64,000 nt of DNA from an uncultured Alphaproteobacteria bacterium (GCA_902575965.1 CACGTM010000001.1:62001-126000), one strand, 5' to 3'. Counted from the first letter of the stretch, positions 34,894-45,017 are shown. The notes: a model not told the origin generated them from the sequence alone. A program made the numbers and translations.

Positions 34894-36348
34894 ATGGTTA
34901 AAAACAAATATAAAGATGACCGTTTAAGAGAGGAGTGTGGGGTTTTTGGTGTTTTCGGCCATCCTGACGCTGCTGCTCTTACCGCATTAGGTTTACATGG
35001 CTTACAACATCGAGGGCAAGAGGCGGCTGGCATTGTAAGTTTTGATGGAAAACATTTTCACGCTGAAAAAAGGATGGGTTTAGTAAGCGATCACTTTACA
35101 AAGAAAGACATACTTAACAGATTAAAGGGATCTTCTTCGATTGGACATGTAAGGTACTCTACAAGAGGCGCAACGGTTATAAGGAATGTTCAACCTCTTT
35201 TTGCGGATCTACCGGGGGGCGGATTTGCAATTGCTCATAATGGCAATCTTACTAATGCGCTTTCTCTTAGGGATGAGTTGGTAAACGCTGGTTCAATTTT
35301 TCAGTCAACTTCGGATACAGAAGCTATTTTACAGCTTGTCGCTCGTTCAAAAAGAGGAAATACACTTTCAAGATTTATCGATGCTCTTTTTCAAATTGAG
35401 GGCGCATATGCTTTGGTGGTGATGACTAATAAGAAGCTTATTGGCGCAAGAGATCCTTTGGGTATAAGACCATTGGTAATTGGAGAATTAGATGGGCATT
35501 ACATATTAGCATCAGAAACTTGTGCCCTTGATATTATTGGAGCTAAGTTTTTAAGAGAGGTAGAAAACGGTGAAATAGTAGTTATAACTGACAAGGGTCT
35601 TGAAAGTATTAAGCCTTTCCCTCCTCTAAAAGCCCGACCATGTATCTTTGAATATATTTACTTCTCTAGGCCTGACAGTATTGTTGGGGGAATGAATGTT
35701 TATGAATGCCGTAAGGCTTTTGGGAAACAGTTAGCAAGAGAATCAAATGTTGATGGAGATGTTGTTATCCCGGTTCCAGACAGTGGTGTACCAGCAGCGA
35801 TAGGATATGCCCAAGAATCTAAGATACCTCTTGAGTTGGGAATTATTAGAAATCATTATGTAGGCAGAACATTTATTGAGCCTCAGCAGTCAATTAGATC
35901 TTTGTCTGTGAAATTAAAGCATAATGCAAATAGAATCCTAGTTGGTGGTAAGAAAATAGTTTTGGTAGACGATTCAATTGTGAGGGGGACGACTTCTGTG
36001 AAGATTGTAGATATGCTAAGAGATGCGGGAGCAAGTGAAGTTCATATGCGTATTGCTGCACCGCCAATTACTCATCCTGACTTCTATGGGATTGATACTC
36101 CGTCACAAGATCAGTTGTTAGCATCAAATCATAACTTAAAGGAAATGTGCGAATATATTGGGGCAGATAGTCTTGTATTTTTGTCTGTTGATGGGCTTTA
36201 TAAGGCAATGGGTCATAAAAATGGAAGAGATCCCAAGAATCCAGCATATACAGATCACTGTTTTACTGGAGACTATCCAACCCAGCTTAAGGATCAAACA
36301 AGTGATGATCGTATTCAGCAACTTTCACTTTTATCAGACCACCGCTAA
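34894..36348 (+). CDS. purF: Amidophosphoribosyltransferase
   Basis: A 484-residue PurF, the first committed enzyme of purine synthesis, transferring glutamine amide to PRPP. The Ntn nucleophile Cys15 follows a short propeptide ('LREECGVFGVFGH'). 'HIRGLQHRGQEAAG'-type sequence is present as 'GLQHRGQEAAGI', and the PRPP loop is 'KIVLVDDSIVRGTTSV'. AGGA precedes the ATG. In many alphaproteobacteria purF lies between cvpA and an SDR gene; here it is about 16 kb away from that pair and is followed by purU. Confidence 0.97.
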   Translation: MVKNKYKDDRLREECGVFGVFGHPDAAALTALGLHGLQHRGQEAAGIVSFDGKHFHAEKRMGLVSDHFTKKDILNRLKGSSSIGHVRYSTRGATVIRNVQPLFADLPGGGFAIAHNGNLTNALSLRDELVNAGSIFQSTSDTEAILQLVARSKRGNTLSRFIDALFQIEGAYALVVMTNKKLIGARDPLGIRPLVIGELDGHYILASETCALDIIGAKFLREVENGEIVVITDKGLESIKPFPPLKARPCIFEYIYFSRPDSIVGGMNVYECRKAFGKQLARESNVDGDVVIPVPDSGVPAAIGYAQESKIPLELGIIRNHYVGRTFIEPQQSIRSLSVKLKHNANRILVGGKKIVLVDDSIVRGTTSVKIVDMLRDAGASEVHMRIAAPPITHPDFYGIDTPSQDQLLASNHNLKEMCEYIGADSLVFLSVDGLYKAMGHKNGRDPKNPAYTDHCFTGDYPTQLKDQTSDDRIQQLSLLSDHR

Positions 36349-36354
36349 CAAAAA

Positions 36355-37215
36355 ATGAATAGTAAGTATATTTTAAATTTTTCTTGCCCTGATCAGTTTG
36401 GCATTCAAGCAAGAGTGGCTGGTTATTTATTTGACAGGGATGCATTCTTGACAGATGTTCAATCTTATTCTGATCAAGATACAGGAATTTTTTTCTCCAG
36501 AATTGTTTTTTCTTTTAAAGAAAAAAAGTTTGTAGACGAAGAATTTAATCGTTCTTTTAATAAAATTGCAAGAGACCTTTCTATAAGATGGGAGATAAGT
36601 GAAGAAGGAGAGAGGCTTAGAACTATCATAGCAGTCTCAAAGCAGGGTCACTGTCTTAATGATTTACTTTATAGAACTAAATACAGAAAATTGCCTATAG
36701 AAATTGTTGGTGTTGTATCTAATCATGAAGATTTTAGAAATATTGTTGAATTTAGTGGGATAAAATTTCATTATTTGCCGGTGCTTCCTGATAAAAGTAA
36801 TAAGCTCAAGCAGGAAAAAATGTTTTCTAATTTAGTTAGTAGCGAGAGTATTGATCTTGTAGTTTTAGCAAGGTACATGCAAATAATTTCTCCAGATTTG
36901 AGTAAAGAATGGTTTGGTAAGTGTATTAATATTCATCACAGTTTTCTTCCAAGCTTCAAAGGTGCACGAGCATATCATCAAGCACATAACCGGGGAGTTA
37001 AAATTATTGGAGCAACTACGCACTATATTACTCCGGATCTTGATGAAGGGCCTATAATTGATCAAGATACTGAAAGAGTAACTCACAAGAATACTCCAGA
37101 AGAATTGATACAAAAAGGCAATGATATTGAGGCAAGAGTTTTAGCAAGGTCGGTAAAGTGGCACGCGGAAAAAAGAATTCTAATTAATGGAAAAAAAACT
37201 ATCATTTTTGAATGA
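36355..37215 (+). CDS. purU: Formyltetrahydrofolate deformylase
   Basis: A 286-residue enzyme with an N-terminal ACT domain ('FSCPDQFGIQARVAGYLFD') and a C-terminal formyltransferase-fold domain. The catalytic Asn, His and Asp are in 'CINIHHSFLPSFKGA' and 'ITPDLDEGPIIDQD'. It hydrolyses 10-formyl-THF to formate and THF, balancing one-carbon pools for purine synthesis. It starts 6 bases after purF, and its stop overlaps the ORF of the SMR gene. The pairing with purF fits the shared pathway. Confidence 0.95.
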   Translation: MNSKYILNFSCPDQFGIQARVAGYLFDRDAFLTDVQSYSDQDTGIFFSRIVFSFKEKKFVDEEFNRSFNKIARDLSIRWEISEEGERLRTIIAVSKQGHCLNDLLYRTKYRKLPIEIVGVVSNHEDFRNIVEFSGIKFHYLPVLPDKSNKLKQEKMFSNLVSSESIDLVVLARYMQIISPDLSKEWFGKCINIHHSFLPSFKGARAYHQAHNRGVKIIGATTHYITPDLDEGPIIDQDTERVTHKNTPEELIQKGNDIEARVLARSVKWHAEKRILINGKKTIIFE

Positions 37216-37241
37216 GTTGCTCAAAATACATTAGAAGCTAT

Positions 37242-37559
37242 ATGCAATATTTAACCTTATTATCAGCCATCATTCTTGAAGTTTGTGGAACTTTACTTTT
37301 GCCTTACACTCAACAGTTTACTAAACTGTTTCCAACTATAGGAATGATTATTTGTTACGCTTTATCTTTTTATTTTCTTACTATTGTCTTGAAGTATTTG
37401 CCATTGGCTGTAGTTTATGCCACTTGGAGTGGTTTGGGAGTTTTTGGTATTGCCTTGTTCTCTTACCTTATTTTAAATCAATCATTAAGTTGGCAAGTTG
37501 TTGTTGGTTTAGTGCTTATAGTAAAGGGTGTTATTCTTGTGAACATTTATACAAATTAA
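37242..37559 (+). CDS. Small multidrug resistance (SMR/EmrE-type) transporter
   Basis: A 105-residue, four-helix inner-membrane protein. The essential Glu of TM1 is in 'LSAIILEVCGTLLL', and 'AVVYATWSGLGVFGI' matches the TM3 loop of EmrE/Gdx. SMR dimers exchange protons for cations such as quaternary ammonium or guanidinium. ATG 37242 aligns with the EmrE start; the track start (37212) overlaps the purU stop and adds ten non-family residues. Subtype (drug or guanidinium) cannot be fixed by eye. Confidence 0.88.
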   Translation: MQYLTLLSAIILEVCGTLLLPYTQQFTKLFPTIGMIICYALSFYFLTIVLKYLPLAVVYATWSGLGVFGIALFSYLILNQSLSWQVVVGLVLIVKGVILVNIYTN

Positions 37560-37575
37560 ACGAAATGAAAAGAAC

Positions 37576-38820
37576 TTGACAACCGTTAATCTTAAATTGG
37601 AGCAAAGTTATAATTTTATTTTTTATGGTTTTTGCCTGTGTTTTTTTTCTGGATTTGGTCAAACTTATTTCGTAGCAATATTTAACTCTTTTTTTTCTCA
37701 AGATCTAAACTTATCTTTTAGCGAGTTAGGTGGCTTGTATGGTGCGGCAACTTTTGCGAGTGCATTGATATTAATTCCGGTTGGTAAGTTAATTGACGAA
37801 ATTGATCTTCGATTATTTACATTTCTCTCATTCGTAATTTTGTCTTTTGCGTGTTTTTCTTTATCGAGAGCTGATAGTTATCTTTCTCTATTTTTTTCTT
37901 TTTTAATTCTTAGGTTGGGTGGACAGGGATTAATGTCACATACTGCAATGACAAGTATGTCTCGCTATTTTAAGAAGAAAAGAGGGCTGGCAACTAGTAT
38001 ATCAAATATTGGCTTTGCCGCAGGGATTGCTTTTTTTCCCATCCTGGCAGCAAAATCGACGCAATTATTTTATTGGAGAGATATTTGGCTTATTTGCTCA
38101 TTGATAGTAATATTTTTTTTGATGCCTCTTTCTATTTTTCTTTTAAAAGGACACTCACTAAGACATAATGAATATATCAAAAGTCAAACAAATTTAAAAA
38201 ATGCCCAACCAAATGAATTTATGCACGGTTGGTCAAGAAGGCACGTAATAAGAGATATTAACTTTTACCTTTTACTACCGCTTATCATGACCTTGCCATT
38301 TATTGCTACAGGTATTCAATTTCATCAACTTGTACTTGTCTCTGAGAAGGGTTGGTCTCTCACAACTTGGGCATCAGGTTATAGTCTCGCAGCATTATTT
38401 AATGTTTTTGGAGGACTGTTAGCAGGTTTTATTACAGCTCGTTATTTAAGTATTGGAAAAATGGTACCTTGGTTTATTTTGCCACTATTTATCTCTCTAA
38501 TTCTTTTAATATTTTTTGAAGACCCAATAACGATCTGGTTATTTATGTTGTTTAATGGACTAGCTGGTGGTACTTACGCAGTAGTCAATAATATTTTGTG
38601 GGCTGAAGTATATGGTACTAAAAATATAGGCTCCATAAGATCATTAATAATGTCTATAGGTATTTGTGCTGCTGCAGCTGCCCCAGCTGCTATGGGTTAT
38701 CTTATAGACATTGGTTGGAGTATGAGGCTTATTTCAATAATTAGTTTATTATATTTAGTGATTTCTATGTTTATTGCTTTTTTTGCTGATATAAGATCTA
38801 GACCAAATCCAGAGTTGTAA
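37576..38820 (+). CDS. MFS transporter
   Basis: A 414-residue protein with about twelve helices in two halves. 'GLYGAATFASALILIPVGKL' near TM2 and 'MSRYFKKKRGLATSISNIGFA' in the loop after TM4 are typical of oxalate/formate antiporter-like and monocarboxylate-type MFS members. The start is TTG and lies 16 bases after the SMR gene, probably in the same operon. The nearest family comparison suggests an anion or drug substrate, but the sequence does not decide. Confidence 0.82.
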   Translation: MTTVNLKLEQSYNFIFYGFCLCFFSGFGQTYFVAIFNSFFSQDLNLSFSELGGLYGAATFASALILIPVGKLIDEIDLRLFTFLSFVILSFACFSLSRADSYLSLFFSFLILRLGGQGLMSHTAMTSMSRYFKKKRGLATSISNIGFAAGIAFFPILAAKSTQLFYWRDIWLICSLIVIFFLMPLSIFLLKGHSLRHNEYIKSQTNLKNAQPNEFMHGWSRRHVIRDINFYLLLPLIMTLPFIATGIQFHQLVLVSEKGWSLTTWASGYSLAALFNVFGGLLAGFITARYLSIGKMVPWFILPLFISLILLIFFEDPITIWLFMLFNGLAGGTYAVVNNILWAEVYGTKNIGSIRSLIMSIGICAAAAAPAAMGYLIDIGWSMRLISIISLLYLVISMFIAFFADIRSRPNPEL

Positions 38821-38858
38821 TATAAGTTAAAGTTGGCTTTCATTATTAAGAGGTTAAT

Positions 38859-39473
38859 ATGGAAATAGTTTGTCTTGATCTTGAAGGAGTATTGATACCA
38901 GAAGTTTGGATAGCTTTTGCTGAAAAAACAGGTATTGATGATTTACGTGCGACTACACGTGATATTCCCGATTATGATGTTTTGATGAAGCAGAGGCTTG
39001 AGATTTTAGAGAAAAATAATTTTTTATTAAATGATATACAGGATGTAATTTCCTCTTTAGAACCTCTACCAGGTGCAAAAGTTTTTCTTGATTGGCTTAG
39101 GGAAAGATTTCAAGTAATAATTCTTTCTGATACTTTTTATGAGTTTTCTAGTCCCTTTATGAAAAAACTAGATTGGCCTACTTTATTTTGTCATAAATTA
39201 TTAGTTGACTCGAGTGGTAAGGTTTTAGATTACCAACTCAGGCAAGATAACCCAAAAGGTTCTTCTGTGAAAGCCTTGAAGGCTCTTAATTATGAAGTAT
39301 TTGCTGCTGGTGATTCATATAATGATATTTCTATGTTGTCTGAAGCAGATACTGGGATCCTAATACATGCGCCGCAGAATGTGATTAATGATTTTCCACA
39401 GTTTAATTCTGTTAATAGTTATGAAGAGCTTAAAACTAATCTTATAAATTTAAGTAATAGGCCCTTATTTTAA
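38859..39473 (+). CDS. thrH: ThrH-type phosphoserine phosphatase/homoserine phosphotransferase
   Basis: A 204-residue HAD-family enzyme. The nucleophile Asp is in 'MEIVCLDLEGVLIPEVW', where the 'DLEGVL' form is diagnostic for ThrH rather than SerB. 'IILSDTFYEF' gives the Ser/Thr motif and 'AAGDSYNDISMLSEA' the metal-binding Asps. ThrH dephosphorylates phosphoserine and can pass the phosphate to homoserine, linking Ser and Thr synthesis. GAGG lies 6 bases before ATG. Confidence 0.92.
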   Translation: MEIVCLDLEGVLIPEVWIAFAEKTGIDDLRATTRDIPDYDVLMKQRLEILEKNNFLLNDIQDVISSLEPLPGAKVFLDWLRERFQVIILSDTFYEFSSPFMKKLDWPTLFCHKLLVDSSGKVLDYQLRQDNPKGSSVKALKALNYEVFAAGDSYNDISMLSEADTGILIHAPQNVINDFPQFNSVNSYEELKTNLINLSNRPLF

Positions 39474-39497
39474 TACAAAGTTTAAATTAGACTTAAC

Positions 39498-40472
39498 ATG
39501 CCAGTTGTAAACCAATTTATAATTAAACATGCAAATAAAAATTATAAGACGATTGTTGCATCGTTTTATAAGTTTATTAAGATTAGTGAGCCAGAAAAAA
39601 TAAAAATAGCATTACTAGAGCTTTTTAATAAAGACAATATTCTTGGAACTATTCTTATAGCGCCTGAAGGCCTTAACGGTACAATCTCAGGAAATAAAAT
39701 TGCTATAGAAAGAGTTATTAATTTCTTAAGGGAAGATAATAGGTTTGTTGATTTAACGCCAAAGATATCATTTTCTAATAATAAAACTTTTAATCGGATG
39801 AAGGTTAAAATAAAAAAAGAGATCGTAACAATGGGAGTTGATAATATAGAACCTGATAAGATAAGCGCAAAATTTATTGATGCAAATCATTGGAATGAAT
39901 TAATTTCAGACCCAGGTACAATTTTAATTGATACTCGTAATCATTATGAAACCTCAATAGGGACCTTCAAGGGTGCTATTTCTCCATCAACAGATTCATT
40001 TAGAGATTTCCCGACTTGGGTTGATAGCCTTGATGAAAAGTATAAGAAAAAGAAGATTGCTATGTTTTGCACGGGGGGTATTAGATGTGAAAAAGCATCT
40101 TCAATGATGTTAAAAAAAGGCTTTAAAAATGTTTACCAGCTCAATGGTGGTATTCTTAAGTATCTTGAAGAGATTAATCAAAATGATAGCTTGTGGGAGG
40201 GAAGTTGTTTTGTTTTTGATGATAGAGTTGCACTTAATCATGGACTTGAAGAGAGTATTTATGAAATGTGCCATGCATGTAGAACTCCCTTTCATCCAGA
40301 TGAAAAAATGAGTAAATATTTTGTTGAAGGAGTTAGTTGTTCTAAATGCTATAATAACTATTCAGACGAACGAAAGGAGAGGTTTGCTGAGCGACAGAAA
40401 CAAATTGGTTTAGCAAAGAAAAGGAATGAAGATCATTTAGGAAAAAAAATGAGATCAAGGAATAATGACTAA
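39498..40472 (+). CDS. trhO: tRNA uridine-5 hydroxylase TrhO (rhodanese-related, YceA family)
   Basis: A 324-residue protein with an N-terminal acylphosphatase-like domain ('GTILIAPEGLNGTISG'), a rhodanese domain with the active Cys in 'AMFCTGGIRCEKAS', and a Cys-rich zinc tail ('MCHACRTPFHPDEK', 'VSCSKCYNNY'). TrhO makes 5-hydroxyuridine at wobble position 34 of some tRNAs, an oxygen-dependent step. It overlaps the next GST gene by 8 bases, so the two are coupled. Confidence 0.93.
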   Translation: MPVVNQFIIKHANKNYKTIVASFYKFIKISEPEKIKIALLELFNKDNILGTILIAPEGLNGTISGNKIAIERVINFLREDNRFVDLTPKISFSNNKTFNRMKVKIKKEIVTMGVDNIEPDKISAKFIDANHWNELISDPGTILIDTRNHYETSIGTFKGAISPSTDSFRDFPTWVDSLDEKYKKKKIAMFCTGGIRCEKASSMMLKKGFKNVYQLNGGILKYLEEINQNDSLWEGSCFVFDDRVALNHGLEESIYEMCHACRTPFHPDEKMSKYFVEGVSCSKCYNNYSDERKERFAERQKQIGLAKKRNEDHLGKKMRSRNND

Positions 40473-41130
40473 ACTGCCTATTCTATATAGTTTTAGAAGA
40501 TGTCCTTATGCAATGAGAGCACGTATGGCTTTACTCATAAGCAACATAACTTGTGAGATAAGAGAGGTACGGTTATCAAATAAACCTTCAGAAATGTTAA
40601 CTTTATCGCCAAAGGGAACTGTTCCAGTCCTTCTTTTGGAGAATGGTTTAGTTTTAGATGAGAGTTTAGATATAATGTTTTGGGCCCTAGAGAGGAATGA
40701 TCCCAACAGCCTTCTGCAAGACTACTTGATTAATGAGAGTGAAAATAAAAAAATCCTAAATATGATTGATAATGACTTCAAATTTGCGCTTGATAGATAC
40801 AAATATCCGAATAGGTATGATGACATTGACCCGCTAAAATACAGAGATATTTGCGAGAATATACTTGTTAGCATTAATAATAAAATCAATGAATACAATT
40901 ATATATACGGTAAACATTTGTCTTTTCTTGATATGGCGGTTCTTCCATTTATTAGACAATTCAGAATTGCCAATCCGGTATGGTTTGATAATGAGATGTC
41001 CCAGATAAAAATAAAGTTCTGGCTTGAGAACTTTCTAAGTCTCACTACATTCAAGAATGTCATGATTAAGTACCCTGAATGGGTTAATGCAAGAGAAAAG
41101 ATTATTTTTCCAAATAATGGAGCAGTTTAA
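40465..41130 (+). CDS. Glutathione S-transferase family protein
   Basis: A 221-residue protein with a thioredoxin-fold N-terminal domain that has a single active-site Cys ('YSFRRCPYAMRARMAL') and a helical C-terminal domain. The CPY-type site and 'GTVPVLLLENGLVLDESLDI' resemble omega or beta GSTs and glutaredoxin 2. It likely reduces mixed disulfides or moves glutathione onto small molecules. Its start overlaps trhO by 8 bases, and its stop shares bases with the next start (TAATG). Confidence 0.85.
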   Translation: MTKLPILYSFRRCPYAMRARMALLISNITCEIREVRLSNKPSEMLTLSPKGTVPVLLLENGLVLDESLDIMFWALERNDPNSLLQDYLINESENKKILNMIDNDFKFALDRYKYPNRYDDIDPLKYRDICENILVSINNKINEYNYIYGKHLSFLDMAVLPFIRQFRIANPVWFDNEMSQIKIKFWLENFLSLTTFKNVMIKYPEWVNAREKIIFPNNGAV

Positions 41131-42182
41131 TGAAAAGTTTATTGATGCTAAGCATTTCTTTAATTTTTTTCTTCTTTTTAGGGTTCTGTAAATTTTCTTT
41201 AGCAAATTCACCTACTGAAACTTTTAGTGTTACGAAACGCCCATGGCAGGAAGTTGTTATAAGCGTTAGTAATCTGGAGAGGGCATCAGATTTTTTTATA
41301 AAAATTGGAAAGTACGTTGTTCTTCATGAGGGTGAGGTATCTAAAGAAGCTCTAAAATATTATGGATTAAGTAATGATTTTAAAGCTCATGAGATGTTGA
41401 TTAAAGAAAGAGATTCTTTGCACGGTTTTATTAGATTAATTAATTTTACTTCTAAGTATAAAAAGATGCCGATGAGGCCCGGAGCTAGAGCATGGGATAC
41501 AGGATGTTTCTTTAGTGTAATGCTTAGAATGAAGGGCATGGATCAGATTTATAAAGATGCAATAAATCTAGGATGGTGGACTGAAACTCCAATTATAAAT
41601 TACTCTGCTTTTGGTTCTAACCTAAAGATTATTATTTTCAAAGGTCCAGATGGCATACAAGTTTCTGGATATGAAAGATTATCTCCCCCATTGCCTGTTG
41701 AATTTGATGGGCTGGAAGTTTTTTCTCAGCCATTTAATATAATGCAAACTGTAAAAGATGCAGAAGTTACTAAGAGATTTTATATGGATACACTAGGCTT
41801 TAAGCTTTGGTATGATGGTAAACCGTTTGTTGGAAAACAAAAGGCGCTTCATCCCTTAGGGATTCCTTTTAGCTTAACAAACTCAACTAGATATAAGGCA
41901 AAGATTTTATTCCCAATGAAAGGTGAGTTTGGCAGAGTGGAAATGGTAGAGTTTATGGATTTAGAGGGTCTAGATTACAGTAAAAGCTGTGACGCTCCTA
42001 ATTTAGGCCTCTTGTCAATCAAATTTCCAGTAAAGGATATTATTCGGGCTAGGAAAACTATTCTTAATCGAACACCTGATCTAAATTTGGACATTAAGAG
42101 TATAAATGTTGTCCCTTACGGTGATATTCAAATTATATCTCTAAAGACACCAGATGGGGCAAATATTGAATTTTACAAGTAA
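41130..42182 (+). CDS. Exported VOC-family (glyoxalase-like) protein
   Basis: A 350-residue protein with an N-terminal signal peptide ending near 'FSLANSPTETF' and two vicinal-oxygen-chelate units. Unit one begins 'WQEVVISVSNLERASDFF' and unit two 'IMQTVKDAEVTKRFYMDTLG'. VOC proteins hold a metal between paired units and include lactoylglutathione lyase, dioxygenases and isomerases. Exported, double-unit VOC proteins are not well studied; substrate unknown. It directly follows the GST gene by start/stop overlap, so a shared detoxification role is possible. Confidence 0.82.
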   Translation: MKSLLMLSISLIFFFFLGFCKFSLANSPTETFSVTKRPWQEVVISVSNLERASDFFIKIGKYVVLHEGEVSKEALKYYGLSNDFKAHEMLIKERDSLHGFIRLINFTSKYKKMPMRPGARAWDTGCFFSVMLRMKGMDQIYKDAINLGWWTETPIINYSAFGSNLKIIIFKGPDGIQVSGYERLSPPLPVEFDGLEVFSQPFNIMQTVKDAEVTKRFYMDTLGFKLWYDGKPFVGKQKALHPLGIPFSLTNSTRYKAKILFPMKGEFGRVEMVEFMDLEGLDYSKSCDAPNLGLLSIKFPVKDIIRARKTILNRTPDLNLDIKSINVVPYGDIQIISLKTPDGANIEFYK

Positions 42183-42203
42183 ACTGCATAGCCCTTTAGG
42201 ATA

Positions 42204-43604
42204 ATGAGAAATTTAGTTTGGTTTAGAAATGACTTAAGAGTACTTGATAATCCCGCGCTTTATCACGCGTGCTCTGAGACAGGCGAAGTAGTGGGCTTAT
42301 ATTTTTTATGTGAAAAACAATGGCTTATACATGGTGATGCTGCCTGTAAAATAAACTTTTGGATAAGAAATCTCCAATGTTTGCAGACTTCTTTAAAGCT
42401 TCTAAATATACCCCTTATTGTAATAAAGGCTCCTCTATATCAAGATATTGAGAATAAAATTCTTAGTTTTGTTGATGAGCATAATATTACATCAGTTTAT
42501 TTTAATAATGAGTATGGTGTTAATGAGTTACGCAGGGATAGAAAAGTTTATTCTGTTCTCCTAAACAATCAAATTAATGTATCTAATTTTCATGAACAGA
42601 CCATACACACTCCAGGTACTCTAAAAACACAAGCAGGGGATAACTTTAAGGTCTATAGTCCCTTTAAAAGGTCATGGTTTAAAAATCTTAAGAAAGAACA
42701 TTTAGAAATCTTACCTGTTCCTAAAAGACAGAATAATAGCAGTTTTGAAACGTCTTCTTTAGCTCATTACCTTTCTTCATATACCTCAGACATTGATGAG
42801 TCTTTATGGCCGGCTGGTGAAGAATATATACATGATCATGTTGATAATTTTCTTTCACAAAAGGGAAGTTCATACAAGCTTAACAGAGATTATCCATCAT
42901 TAGATGCAACTTCTAAGTTATCACCATACTTAAATACAGGAGTAGTTTCTTCAAAGTGGTGTTTAAATAAAGCGCTTGAATATAATGGTATGAAACTTGA
43001 CTCTGGAGACAAGGGAATTGTTCATTGGGTTTCAGAAATATTGTGGAGAGAGTTTTATCGGCATATTATTTATAATTTTCCTAAAGTTTCAAAAAATAAA
43101 CCATTTGTGGATAAGACTTCAAAAATAAAGTGGAATCATGATGATTTTCTTTATCAAAAATGGGAAGATGGTAAAACTGGGATACCAATTGTAGATGCTG
43201 GAATGAGGCAGCTGAAGAAAACTGGTTGGATGCATAACAGAATAAGAATGATAACTGCGATGTTCTTAAGTAAAAATTTATTGATGGATTGGCAAAAGGG
43301 TGAAAAATATTTTATGCAAAACCTAATTGATGGGGACATAGCATCTAATAATGGTGGCTGGCAATGGAGTGCTTCAACAGGAACGGATGCTGCTCCTTAC
43401 TTTAGAATTATGAATCCTGTAAGTCAGTCAAAAAGATTTGACCCTAAAGGAACTTATATCAGGACTTGGGTTCATGAGTTAGAAAAATGTCCCTTAGAAG
43501 ATATCCATGAGCCTAAGAATCCTGAACAATATGGATACTATGAACCAATTGTAGATTTAAAACTCTCTAGGAAAAAAGCTATCGATGTATTCAGTAATTT
43601 ATAA
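42204..43604 (+). CDS. phrB: Deoxyribodipyrimidine photolyase
   Basis: A 466-residue class I CPD photolyase. It opens 'NLVWFRNDLRVLDNPAL' (antenna domain) and has the FAD-binding helical domain with 'VDAGMRQLKKTGWMHNR', 'NGGWQWSASTGTDAAPYFRI' and 'RFDPKGTYIR'. It repairs cyclobutane pyrimidine dimers with blue light. AGGAT is near the ATG. Its presence implies exposure to sunlight. A 190-base AT-rich gap without recognisable signals separates it from the methyltransferase pair. Confidence 0.96.
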   Translation: MRNLVWFRNDLRVLDNPALYHACSETGEVVGLYFLCEKQWLIHGDAACKINFWIRNLQCLQTSLKLLNIPLIVIKAPLYQDIENKILSFVDEHNITSVYFNNEYGVNELRRDRKVYSVLLNNQINVSNFHEQTIHTPGTLKTQAGDNFKVYSPFKRSWFKNLKKEHLEILPVPKRQNNSSFETSSLAHYLSSYTSDIDESLWPAGEEYIHDHVDNFLSQKGSSYKLNRDYPSLDATSKLSPYLNTGVVSSKWCLNKALEYNGMKLDSGDKGIVHWVSEILWREFYRHIIYNFPKVSKNKPFVDKTSKIKWNHDDFLYQKWEDGKTGIPIVDAGMRQLKKTGWMHNRIRMITAMFLSKNLLMDWQKGEKYFMQNLIDGDIASNNGGWQWSASTGTDAAPYFRIMNPVSQSKRFDPKGTYIRTWVHELEKCPLEDIHEPKNPEQYGYYEPIVDLKLSRKKAIDVFSNL

Positions 43605-43795
43605 TAATCTATTCTTCACGTTTTTTTAAGGTAATTTAATGGACGTAAAGGCCTAGATTTTTTTAGAACCATCCTTTTTTTATGTATTTTTGGGTATAAA
43701 TTACTCTAAAGTCCTTTTTTTATTCTTTGTTAGGTATATATTTGTCTATAAACCATTTTTAATCAGTTCTTATTTTAATCAACAGAAGATGAAAT

Positions 43796-44992
43796 ATGCA
43801 AGAAAAACGGTCATTGCTCTCCATTGATGCTATTCCCAGGGAAACTCATGATGAGGCTTCGAGGCAGAAATATGTATCTTTTTTAAGAAAATTTATTATG
43901 AGTGATCTTTCTTCTGAGATGAAGGATTTCTACTTTAAGGATGTTTCTAAAGCTATTGTATATGATGATGCAAACAAGCAATCACAAACTGTTAAAATAA
44001 GAAGAGCCATGGAAAAGACGTTATTTTATAAAGTTTGGTCATCCTTAAGGTTTAACGCACAAGAGATGACATGGTCTTCTGTTCAGAACCAAGTTGAAAG
44101 ATCATTGCCTGACTTAGTTAAGGTTTCTAAAGATGCTGCTAAAATAAAAACGGATAAGGCTAGTCTAAGTTTGGATCCCAATCTTGAAGTTCCTAAATAT
44201 GTAAGTAAGTTGGACATTCATCAAATGCCGGGATGCTTTCATACCGAATATGTTTCAGGTGACGTTGCTGTCGGTGCTGTTTATGCACACGGAACTAAAG
44301 TTTTTGGTGGCGCTATGAAGAAATCTGCTAATCCGGGTAAAGGTGGTGTTGCTGATACAATTAGTAATTATTTAAAAATCAAATATCCTAACTTTAAGCC
44401 AAAAAGAATATTAGATATAGGATGTACAATTGGTTCTAATCTTCTCCCATATAAAAAAGTTTTTCCTGAAGCAGAATTATATGGCATAGATGTTGGTGCT
44501 CCTGTGCTAAGATATGGCCATGCACGGGCCGTTTCAATGAATATCCCAGTGCATTTTTCACAGCAGAATGCAGAAAAAACGAACTTTAGTGATGGTTTTT
44601 TTGATCTAATTGTTTCAAGTTTCTTCTTTCATGAAATCCCAACCAAATCTTCAAAGTTAGTAGTTAGGGAGATATACAGATTGCTTTCATCAAAGGGTAT
44701 AACTGTTCATATGGAACTTCCCTCTGTCCATGAGGTTGACCCATATTATAATTTCTATATTGACTGGGACGCTTATCATAATAATGAACCGCATTATGCT
44801 TCCTTTAGAAAACAGAATCCCATAGAACTTTTGGTTAACTCAGGTTTTAAAGAGGAAAACTCTTACATACTTCATCTTCCTGACAGGGGTGGAGTCAGTG
44901 ACCATGATTTTAGTAAAGCCGTAAAAGGAGATGGAAGCCCTCCTAAACATGGTAACTATTCTAGTTATTATTTTTTTGGTGCTTTAAAGTAA
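43796..44992 (+). CDS. SAM-dependent methyltransferase, first of a tandem pair
   Basis: The 398-residue protein has an unfamiliar N-terminal domain of about 190 residues starting 'ETHDEASRQKYVSFLRKFIM', then a class I methyltransferase domain with the SAM loop 'ILDIGCTIGSNLLPY', acidic 'GIDVG', and 'FDLIVSSFFFHEI'. It ends 'PPKHGNYSSYYFFGALK'. Ubi/Coq-type enzymes share the second domain, but the N-terminal part matches no family known to me. The next gene is a paralogue. Substrate unknown; the conserved N-terminal Asp/Arg/His cluster may hold it. Confidence 0.75.
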   Translation: MQEKRSLLSIDAIPRETHDEASRQKYVSFLRKFIMSDLSSEMKDFYFKDVSKAIVYDDANKQSQTVKIRRAMEKTLFYKVWSSLRFNAQEMTWSSVQNQVERSLPDLVKVSKDAAKIKTDKASLSLDPNLEVPKYVSKLDIHQMPGCFHTEYVSGDVAVGAVYAHGTKVFGGAMKKSANPGKGGVADTISNYLKIKYPNFKPKRILDIGCTIGSNLLPYKKVFPEAELYGIDVGAPVLRYGHARAVSMNIPVHFSQQNAEKTNFSDGFFDLIVSSFFFHEIPTKSSKLVVREIYRLLSSKGITVHMELPSVHEVDPYYNFYIDWDAYHNNEPHYASFRKQNPIELLVNSGFKEENSYILHLPDRGGVSDHDFSKAVKGDGSPPKHGNYSSYYFFGALK

Positions 44993-45017
44993 ATCTTTTA
45001 TAATTTGGAGGCGGCCA